A DNA stretch of 64,000 nt from Actinostola sp. cb2023. Lineage: Eukaryota > Cnidaria > Anthozoa > Actiniaria > Actinostolidae. The stretch lies in contig JAUJYZ010001328.1 of NCBI GenBank assembly GCA_033675265.1, positions 295,001 to 359,000 of the forward strand. Reading direction: 5' to 3'. Below, in pieces: positions 33,939-46,074 of the stretch; position 1 is the stretch's first letter; the number at the start of each line of letters is the position of its first letter. The notes under the pieces are model-generated. The model was not told the DNA's origin and made no database searches. It saw only the letters and a program-made list of their open reading frames with translations. The position numbers were made by a program, and so were the translations under genes.

Positions 33939-36900
33939 ATGAGGATTACAACGAAGATGTTTTCTGTTTTCATTTTCGTGGCCTTGTTTCATCAGTCTAG
34001 ATCATTTAATGTTGATGTTAATATCCCTGTCTTGAGGCAAGGCGATCAGCAAGGTAGCTACTTTGGCTTTTCTGTAGCACAGCATCAATGGACTAATAGT
34101 GGTGGCAAGACAGAAAGTTGGTGAGCGTCGCCGTCTTCGATTACTACTACCCTTTGACTTTTACACAAAAACACTCAATAATTCGGCGTCGTTCTCACGG
34201 CTCGTGTGTTTTTCATCCTTTGCTTCTATGCAGGCTTCTCGTAGGGGCGCCGAAGGCAAATGTGACAAAACTGTGGAACGATCACAAGATCGCGAGCCCA
34301 GGAGCAATCTACAAGTGTGACTTGAAACTCACATCGTGCGATCAGCTCGAATACTTGAAAACGGGTAAAGTTTTTAGTCTGTTATAATCGCGATGTTTGG
34401 GTCAGACATATATATTTGTGTATAATAGAACTGTCTGTGAGTTTAAATAGTTGGCGGTTTTTGAATGTTTTTATTGCTGTATGGCTATGGGCAGCAGACG
34501 TTGTGCATTTGCTTACATTTGGCACAGTTGGTCAATATTTACAAGACGCTTCAACAAGTGCTTTTTTATTTGAATTCTCGACTTTTCAAACTTAATGCCG
34601 AGTATCTTGTTGTCTACCGCATTGCGGGGAATTATTTTATTTCTCAGGGATGTCTGTTGTTTTGAATTCGCGTGACTTTGGTTACACCGCTATTTTCGCG
34701 CTTCAAAGTTTTATGGAACTTTGAAATTTGAAAAACGCTATAAGCTTACTAAGTAAAGCCCACATTAAAACAAGATCGTCTTTCACTATTGATCCCTTTG
34801 TTAATCGATCTATGCAGCCTCTAATCGTTGACTGTCAATGGTTTTGATCGTGTGTTAACAGCATTTTGCTGCAGCATCATTCCAGTACATTGTATCTTGT
34901 AGTATTTTATTATGTCAGTTAATGACCTTTTATTCATAGCCATTACAGTGTAAGGTCGTTGTTTTCATAACGTGATTTTATTATAAACACCTTTCAGCTG
35001 TTGGGTATACAGTGCCACCTCTATATCACGGCCACCCTCGGGACTTTGCAAAGTTGCCGTTATATAGAGGTGGCTGCTTATAAAGGTATAATTTACAGAT
35101 TTAACTTAATTTACACTGACAAAAAAAATCGGGACCTTGAAATGTGGCTGCTGAATAGAAGAGGGTGGCCGCTTTATAGAGGTCCGTTATATATATAGAG
35201 GTTCCACTGTATTTGTACATACTTTTGTAGCCCTTAAAATTATTTTCATTGTTTTAAATCATTGGACTGTATACCTAAAAATCAAGCTAAAAGTTATTTC
35301 TCAATGAATTATGATTGTTTTAATATATAGGTAATCAAAAAAATAGCAATGGCTTTGCGATAGAAGAGAAGAGCAACCAGTGGTTGGGTGTTTCCCTGTA
35401 TAGCTCTGGTCTTGATGGCACTGTTTTGGTGAGTAGTGTATTATTCACTCTGTAGTCCATACTGGAGTGAGCGCTCATTTGTTTATTAAAAGGATTCAAA
35501 TGAATTTGTTTTGACAGTTTAATAAGATATTCAACTAGGCTTGCTCATTTTGTATCTTGAAAATGATGCTTGAAGCTATATGGAAACGTTGGAAAACTTT
35601 ATTTGTACTTAACTTTGTTGTAAATTTATGGATTCAAATAAATGTCTAAAAATCAGCTGATAAAAAAATCTACAATCTGCAATGGCTTTAAGGTGCAATA
35701 ATACGGGCAAAAAAATTGTGCAACTTGTCACGCAACATTGTTGCATAGCATGTTGCAGAGCAATGTTTCTCGTATTGCCACTGTATCACCACCGTTCGCG
35801 CAACTTGTCGCGCAACACATTTTCGTTTTGCAGGTTGCAAAACTTTGTTGCGCAAAGTAGAAGCTCTTTCTGCTTCATGCAACAAAGTTTTGCAACCTGC
35901 AACACCGAAAATTTAATTTGTTGCGCGACAAGTTGCACGAACGATGGTAATACGAGAAACATTGCTCTGCAACTTGCTACGCAACAATCTGAACAATGTT
36001 GCGCGACAAGTTGCACGATTTTGTTAGTCGTATTACCGCACCTTTAAAGTCAGTGTCATAAAGAAAGTTGTCCAGTAAAGGTGTCAGACATTCTGTCTGT
36101 CCATGTCTGAAAACCATCGTTGCACATACCTATACCATTTCTTATCCAGGTACATGTACCCCCAACCATCACTGCATATACCTATACCATTTCTTATCCA
36201 GGTACATGTAATGTACCCCTCAACCATCACTGCACATACCTATACCATTTCTTATCCAGGTACATGTACCCCCCAACCATTACTGCACATACCTATACCA
36301 TTTCTTATCCAGGTACATGTACCCCCAACCATCACTGCACATACCTATACCATTTCTTATCCAGGTACATGTACATGTACCCCTCAACCATCACTGCACA
36401 TACCTATACCATTTCTTATCCAGGTACATGTACCCCCCAACCATTACTGCACATACCTATACCATTTCTTATCCAGGTACATGTACCCCCCAACCATCAC
36501 TGCACATACCTATACCATTTCTTATCCAGGTACATGTACATGTACCCCTCAACCATCACTGCACATACCTATACCATTTCTTATCCAGGTACATGTACCC
36601 CCCAACCATTACTGCACATACCTATACCATTTCTTATCCAGGTACATGTACCCCCCAACCATCACTGCACATACCTATGCCATTTCTTATCCAGGTACAT
36701 GTACCCCCAACCATCACTGCACATACCTATACCATTTCTTATCCAGGTACATGTACCCCCAACCATCACTGCACATACCTATACCATTTCTTATCCAGGT
36801 ACATGTACCCCCCAACCATCACTGCACATACCTATACCATTTCTTATCCAGGTTCATGTACCCCCAAACCATCACTGCACATACCTATGCCATTTCTTAT

Positions 36901-37698
36901 CCAGGTACATGTACCCCCAACCATCACTGCACATACCTATACCATTTCTTATCCAGGTACATGTACCCCCCAACCATCACTGCACATACCTATACCATTT
37001 CTTATCCAGGTTCATGTACCCCCCAACCATCGCTACACATATCTATACCATTTCTTATCCAGGTACATGTACCCCCAACCATCACTGCACATACCTACAA
37101 TGTATACCATTTCTTATCCAGGTACATGTACCCCCAACCATCACTGCACATACCTACAGTATAACATTTCTTATCCAGGTACATGTACCCCCAACCATCG
37201 CTGCGCATACCTACAGTATAACATTTCTTATCCATGTACATGTACCCACCCCTCCCCCAACTCATGTAAAGTTGCACATTTTAATTATTTTGTCTGTTAG
37301 GCATGTGCACATCGTTATATATATAAAGCTGATTTATTAAACTACCATATGTACCCTGGAATATGCTATATAAATAGAAGAAACCTTGGACGATCACCTA
37401 CAGTTTATGATGAATGCTTGAAACGGAATAAAGGTACTATTGCAGTCTATAGTGCTACTATACACAGCCATCTATCCTTGAGTATATGTTCTATGCCAAG
37501 AATTTCCATCCAAATTACCCATGGCCCTGCTCCTAGTCTGGCCTTGTAGTAGCTCAACTTGTGATTAAATTCCATCGAGGCCGGAGATTTATTCTCTTCT
37601 CTTTGCACTTACCATCTTTCAAGTCAATACATGCTCAGAAGGACTTTGGGGGTTATTTATAGCACCTCCCTCTATTTCTACCTAGTGGTTTTTGTCCT

Positions 37699-37757
<59 letters not shown>

Positions 37758-40700
37758 GGGTACTCCGTATATAAAGTGACGGGGAGGTGAGAAGGATTTT
37801 TGGGGGTTCACAATTTTGGGATATTCTGGTAGTATTTTTTGGGGGGTAGTTTGATTTTAGTAGGGATTTTTGGGGGTATTCAAAAAATGGAAAGATTTGC
37901 GGCAAAAATGCCATTCTTAGTGCTACGGATATGACGATAAGTATAAACAAACAGGAACATTCAATTTGTACTGTTGCATACTGTTGTGCTTCATTATTAT
38001 AATATACCGGTAATCCTTTTTGGGTATTTTTGATGTTCGAAAATTCAGCATGGGATTTTTTTGGGTCTTGCTTCAAGCCCTAGGGAAATTTTTGGGTTCG
38101 TATTTATGTCCTCATTCGCACCTCCCCTTCACTTTATATACGGAGTACCCCCCCCTGGGATTTTTGTATGTTGTTTGACTATGAAACTTTGAATTTATTT
38201 TATCTATAGCTGATGCCAAGGGTAAAGGTAAAGATCCTAAAATTCAACTTGCAACTTACGAAAGATACCAGTATTGTCAAATGGGAGTTAGTTCAGTTTT
38301 TATTCCTGTAAGTACATAATAAATTATAAAGTCCTAAATAAGGGGTATTGAATGGTCAAGGCAAGACTTTGCGAGACTCTGAGACAAGGCATATTTTTGC
38401 GAGCCCAAGATGTTTTTTCACCGCTTTCCTTTGTTTTCAAAATTCGAGACTCTGAGACGGCTTTTTGCACACACAAAAACGAGACCCACAAAATTTGACC
38501 AAAATTTTACGAGACTGACTTTTTGGGGGACCATTGTATTTGGGCACCCCATAAGGACGGTGCCTACTATTGTCCACTCGCACACTTACTGCGCATCTTA
38601 CGTAATGAACAAGGAACAATATTGAGTTAAGGTCTTATATTATTTTTGTATTTTATTATTATAATTCTCAATCACCAGGAAAAGAAAACAGCAATGTTTG
38701 GAGCCCCTGGATCATTTAATTACCAAGGTAATCATAGTCAGCATGTATAATGTAAATACAGAAAACATTGACCAGTTCTACTTTCACTATGATTGTTGAT
38801 TTAAAAACAAATTTTGATTTTCTGTGAGCTGCTTTTAAAATGTACACAGTTACTTATTAATGCACAGAACATTGTTTGAATATTGCAGCAAGACAGAGGT
38901 ATCTGTTTCGTGTACGAAGAGTAGTATACTGTATATGAATTTGTAACCTAGAATAAGTAACATGTCAGATTAGGCCATTTGTGTACATGTAATGGTCGTT
39001 TTAAGTATGTGATTGTGTGATATAAACAGTGTACAGTAAAGAAGTAAATTACATGTAGACAAGTAGAAAAATGGATTTCATTCTAATTTCAAATGTTATT
39101 TTGCTGTTTAGGGTTGATATTTTATAGTGAGTCAGATATTGAATTCAAAAATGATCAAATAGGATACCAAGGTGAGTGTTATTATACATATATTGGTTAC
39201 ATTAGGGCCATTTATACGAGCGAAAATAGGACGCGTCTTAAATAAGACGCGAACTATCCGTATAAACAGCACTTTTTGTGGTGTTCTTAACTAAGACGCA
39301 ACTTACCGAAGAACAGCGTTTTGAGCTGTTCTTATTTTGTACGCGTCTTAATTAAGAATACGACAAAAAGTGCCATTTATACGGATAGTTCGCGTCTTCT
39401 TTAAGACGCGTCTTAGATAAGACGCGTCCTATTTTCGCTCGTATAAATGGCACTAATGTATATGTTGTAGTTCAATATGGATTCTGGTACAATTTGGTTT
39501 TGTACCGGTACAATTTGTTTTGAACTGGTACAATTTGTTTTGAACTGGTACAATTTGTTTTGAACTGGTACAATTTGTTTTGAACTGGTACAACATGAAG
39601 TACCTTGGGGTTAGGTTTAGGGTTAGTATTGGGGAAGACTTTGTATTTTATTATAATCATGAAGTACCTTGGGGTTAGGTTTAGGGTTAGTATTGGGGAA
39701 GACTTTGTATTTTATTAAAATCATGAAGTACCTTGGGGTTAGGTTTAGGGTTAGGGATAGGGAAGACTTTGTATTTTATTGCTATATAGTAATCAAGTAC
39801 CTAATTGGGATTAGGTTTAGGGTTAGTATTGGGGTAGATTTGGTAGGAATGAATACAATCTGCTTCGTTCTACTATAGAGCAAGACAGGTACATGTACGT
39901 TCGAGTACGTGTTGACGTGAATACAAGCTGCTTCGTTCTACTATACTATGAGAGCAAGACAGGTACATATGTACGTTCGAGTACGTGTTGACTTGAATAC
40001 AAGCTGCTTCGTTCTACTAGAGAGCAAGACAGGTACATATGTACATTCGATGCGAGTACGTGTTGACGTGAATACAACCTACTTCGTTCTACTATAGAGA
40101 GCAATACAGGCATGCGTTGATGTGAATACAAATAAATAAATATCATGTTTAACGTGTCAAGTGTTGATATCAGTATGGCTAGTGGGGACAAGACTCTCAC
40201 ACTCACTTCTTACTACATTATATATTCTGTACACCCAACACTCATCTCATTAGCGGAGAAAATTCCTCGAAACATTTAGGGAGAGAACGAACCGGCTCAC
40301 AACTCAACTCGCGCCAGGTCCGTGAATTGAACCAGGCGCCACTATAGAACAAGACAGGTACACTTTGACGGTTTAGGAATTTCTTTGCCTTTTCATAAAC
40401 TTTGTCTTCAAGTACGAAAATCACAAGCGAATTTTTACTTTTAGTTTCCTGTTTCAGGTTGTTATTTCTCGTTAGAAAGCCTCACTCAACCCATGGTTCG
40501 TGATCCGCCATATTGCCAAGTCCACGTTTTGATCTAGCGCGCATGCGTGAATTTAAGTAATGGTAATTGAACTTCGTGTCGTGCAATTTGGTCTGAAATC
40601 ATAAGAGTGATTACAAAATTGCACGACTGCGTAGCGGGAGTGCAATTTGTTATCACGAGTATGATTTCAGACCAAAATTGCACGACACGAAGTTCAATTA

Positions 40701-42299
40701 CCTATTAATCATATTCATTTTGAAATCTTTTCAAATACACTCGTTATATTTAGGTGGTAAGTTGCAATAATAAGAATAATTTTGATTCCTGAAATACAAC
40801 TCTTTCATTCTAAATTACAAATTACTTTTTATGAAGAATCGTTTGAATTTAATAAAATTAGAGTTTCTGTGCGAAAATAAAAAAATAAAAATAAAAATTG
40901 GTGCAATTAATGATCCAAAATAGTGCAATTAATGATTTAATCGCACCATTTTTAGCCAATCAGATTGCAGGATTTACTAGTGATTTCAAAATGAATATGA
41001 TTAATGACATAATGACGTAATAGAAAATGAATGACATTAATAAAATGTAAATGTGATGCTAAACCGACATCGAAATCCTCGATGGCATAGTTGGTTAATG
41101 CGCTGGTGAACGCTGGTCTACAGTCAGAGTTCGGAGTTCGAGTCCCAGACAAGGTAAGACAAAAATTGAAAATAATATGTTAATATGGTATTAAATAGAC
41201 AGATAGACAGAATTAATGTAGGCAGACAGGAAAGGAAAGGAGGAGTAGGTAGGGAGAGAATGAAGGGAGGGGTGGGTGCCAGGAAGTCGTCTAGTTCTTT
41301 TGAGAACCCCCTAAAAAAATCCAAGCCCCTGTTTTTTTAATGAGTCCCCAAAATAAAATCCTTTTTAAGAATGCCAGATTGTACCAGTTCAAAACAAATT
41401 GTACCAGTTCAAAACAAATTGTACCAGTTCAAAACAAATTGTACCAGAATCCATATTGAACTACAACATATATATATATATATATATACAAGTTATGTGA
41501 TGTCTTATGGCTGGTTCACGTAAGTGTCGTAATCACAATCGTAATCACAAGAAGCTTACGATCTAGTGTGAATCAAAACAAAGCAATGGAATCAGAATCG
41601 TAAGAAAAAGAAAACCTTCTGATCATTCCGATTCCGTTGCACTTCTGTTTCTGTTTCTTACTCTGATTATTAGTTCACACTGATCATAAGCTCTTCTTAC
41701 GATTCGTTCCGATTCCGATGCTAATGTGAACCACGCTTTAGAGTTTTACATGTATGCCAGGTACTGGTCATTATGTATTTGAGTAACAAACTCTTCCTAA
41801 AAAGTCGGTGACTCAACTAGCATTGAAGAACACATAAAAACCACAAGTTACATGTAGATGGCAGTCAGCTTTTACATTCATATTTAGCACTGTTTTTAGT
41901 CAAATGCACCAGTTGCAGACTTATATTGACAACCCTCTGTATTATTGTTATTTAATCATATTTAAACACAGTAGTCATCATCATCAACAGTGTTGGTTTT
42001 CAGACGAGCCATGTGTTAACCATGGAATATTCCATGCATCCTACACTCATCCACATGATTTGATATTTTCTCCATAGGATATTCAACATCATACGGTAGC
42101 TTCTTTAAGTCTGGTGAAAGTGGTAAGTATTACATTGTTAGTAACTATTAGAGTTACAATGTATAGGTTTATACAGAATATAAATTTAATAGTTTACTTG
42201 GTAGTGTAACTTTATTTTTATCAATGCCGACCTCAAATGACACCATTGTTATGTTAAATTATTGTTATTGTTATTATCATTGCCATTATCATTATTATT

Positions 42300-42393
<94 letters not shown>

Positions 42394-45299
42394 GTTATCT
42401 ATGGTTATCTATATTTTTCCCTTGTGTTATTTTTCGCCAACTGTCAGCCATGACTACTCATAACGTGAAATGCAAAAAAAAGAAAAGAAAATGAAAAAAA
42501 ACAAACAATGCACACAACAAACAAACCAAGAAAGAAAGAAAAAACTTTTCTCTCTCTTTACATTGTATTGAAGGGCAGTCCGGTATGCTAGGATACCGGA
42601 TCATGGTCAGATATAGAAAATACCGCCCGCTTCATCAACCAATCAGAGCGCACGATTTCTTAGGATACCAGACCGGAGAAAAAAAGTTTTAATATAATAA
42701 AGATGAGATAAGATAAATTATTTATTGTACATAAATTCGTCTCCAATACTAATCATTTTTTCACCCTTGTGTTATTAGATGTAGTGACTGGGGCTCCACG
42801 CCATAATCACCATGGAATGGTAAGCACTTACTTGAATTGGTACAGATGTACATTATAAGTATTATTAATTAATGTTGTAGATCAGATGACCATGTATCTC
42901 TCTATATCTCACTGTTATTATTATTATTATTATTAAATTATTATTGTTATTATTATTAATATTTATGTAGGTTGTAGTTTTTGAAAGAGATGACTACAAA
43001 ATTCACAAAGTCATTCCGCCACCAAGGGAAACTGATGGTCAGCAGCATCCAGGATCAGGATTTGGATACTCAGTTGTTGGTGTTGATGTTAACAATGACA
43101 GGTTTGTTCATGGATATGTTTCAAGTCGTTTCACATCATTGTAAAGATCATTTTCTTGTACATTTAGTACATTTCACTGCAAATAATGTTGGTGTGCAAA
43201 ATCAGCCTTTGCATAAAACATCAGCTACATGCATGTATGTTCCCATTTGCAATGCCTACTGGCACTGGGAGGCCAATCCACATTGAAAAAGTTGTTGATT
43301 TAAAAATATCCAGATACATGGGGCCTTAGATAAAGAAACACCTGTTGAAATTACTGTGAAATGCAACTGCAAGCCCCTTGCAACACCAACTGTTCTTCAG
43401 TGGTTGCATTTGCCTACTGACACTTACGTACATACATGAACACAGAAATTACTGTGAAATGCAACTGCAAGTCCCTTGCGACACCAACTGTTCTTCAGTG
43501 ATTGCATTTGCCTACTGACACTTAACGTACATGAACACAGAAATTACTGTGAAATGAAACTGCAAGCCCCTTGCGACACCTATATATATCATTGTATTTC
43601 GCAGATGCAATGCCTACTTACAAAAACAGTCATAAAAATGTGACTTTTTGTTTGTTTTTCAATAGTTTGACTGACATTCTTGTTGGGGCTCCGTACTACT
43701 CTGTCAAAGATTCCTTTAATGAAGGAAGAGTGTTTGTGTATATGAACAAAGGAAATGGCGTGTTTGAAAAAACATTGGAACTGGCACCCAGTGTTACAAG
43801 AAATATGGCTCAGTTTGGACATGTTGTGGCAAGAGTTGGAGACCTTGACCAAGATGGCTATGAAGGTAAACGACGACGGACACATTCGATTACACAAAAA
43901 ATCTGGTCAGGAATAATTATTATTCTCCAATTTGAATGTTGGAAAGAAACCAGTGAATGAAATTGTTTGCTCCATTTGTACAGATGGTATTTATTGCTGT
44001 AAACCTAAAATACAGAGGAATTCACTGCCAAAGTGACATCTTTCAACAAATTTTAACCAAAAGTTGTGCATGGAACAAATCTTTCAATCAAATTGGATTT
44101 GTTTTTAAATGGAGGACTGACTATCTTACATGTAACAGGTTGTTTAGGAACTTGTGAAATTCTTTCCATTCCATTTGATTTGGAACCCTAGATTTTCCAG
44201 GTATTTTGGCTGAATGGAACACACCTTTACAGAAAAGATGCCTCACGAATAAGAGATTCACAAATTTCTGCCATGAATTTCTCAATTACACAAGTTAACC
44301 TTGTACATGTGTTATAACATGAAAACATTCCTTCTTTCAGATGTTGCAATTGGTGCACCATACGAGGACAAAACGGGTGTGGTCTACATTTTTAATGGTT
44401 CCGCTAGTGGCCTCACCAAAACCCCAGCTCAGGTATTTGGTTGGTTGATCTCCACAGAATATTGTTTAGTATTTTTAATTTGTTTAAGTCTTCATTATAA
44501 TATTATATACCGTATATAGAGCCACAGGGTTATCGGCGTAAGCTGTCACGTGTCACCCTCTTTAAATAAAGTCATTACTTACTTACTTACTTACATATAC
44601 AGTCATTTGCAAAAATTATGGCCGCTACGAAATATCAATATATCAATATATCGGGTGCATTATGGGTAATTAAATAATAGCAAATTCCCCTTAACTTGGG
44701 TTAACGCCAGCAAAGTTGGTATAAATATTTAGCATAATGTTTATTTTAGTCATACGTTTGTTGTTTGTAAATTTTGCTTCATTTAATAAGTTAGGAAACT
44801 CAAAATAGTATTATTTAATTACCCATAATGCACCCGATATATTGATATATTGATATATCGTGGTGGCCAGAATTTTTGCAAATGACTGTATTTATTTAAA
44901 TGGTACATGTATCATAGGTCATCAAGGCCTCAGATTTGAATCAGAAATTGTCAACGTTTGGTTACTCTATTGCTGGTCGTCTTGACATGGATGGTAATGG
45001 TTACCCAGGTGAGACCCTTAATCGTAAATAATGAACAATAATTATTATTCCCCGAAGTGGAGGTGAGTAGTGGTGGATATTTACCAAGCCGCGAGTCCTT
45101 GAGCGGCAAGGTAAATATTCACCACTACTTACCGACACTGAGGGAGATATTTGTTCTAGTATTTAAATACCAAATCAGTTGGATAAAAAATGCAGCTGTA
45201 GCTGTAGCTGTAGCGAAACTAGACGCCATTTTGAATCTCATCCCAAAACAGTGAATAGCCAAGGATATTCCAAGTTACGGGAGCCAATCAAAACGCGCC

Positions 45300-45332
<33 letters not shown>

Positions 45333-45803
45333 AGAATGTTAGTATATACCACACAAGTGAATAGTACTTTTTGCACACTCTGATTGGCTACCCAAACTCA
45401 AAATATCCTTCGCTATTCACCTCCAAGCAAAACAAGATGGCGTTTCGCGAGCGTGTCTCTTTCTTCTTGACAATAAATCTTATATGTTTGGCTGGCTATT
45501 CACTTGTGTGGTATACATTGTATACTAAAACAATTATTATTCTCCTCAGTGTCGGTGAGTAGTGGTAGATATTTACTATGCTGCTCGAAGACTCGCAGCT
45601 CGGAAAATATCCACAACTAATCACCTCCACTTTGTGATCTGAAATCATTTGAGGCAATGAAGTATGCAAATACATTAATATAACAGTACATCACCCTTGT
45701 AAGGTGCCACAATGTTATTAAATGTTGCTGTGGGATACTATAATCACAGGGGAGTAAAATGAGAACAGGGGAGGTATGAATGATCATCGTTTTTATATAC
45801 ATC

Positions 45804-45858
<55 letters not shown>

Positions 45859-45982
45859 TATATTTATATTATACATGTATCTTTCTGAATCTCACTACCC
45901 AAAGAATACAGGCCACGACATTTAACCCCAAAAAATACCACACATCATTTATAATGTGCATGATAAATGATAATGATAAACT

Positions 45983-46018
<36 letters not shown>

Positions 46019-46040
46019 GGGGCGTTTTGATTGGCTCCCA

Positions 46041-46074
<34 letters not shown>

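Noticed and set aside
36103..37340. Frames of 327-406 codons rich in [14 protein letters not shown]
   Set aside because: Stop-free minisatellite between integrin exons 3 and 4, with splice phases on both sides already satisfied.
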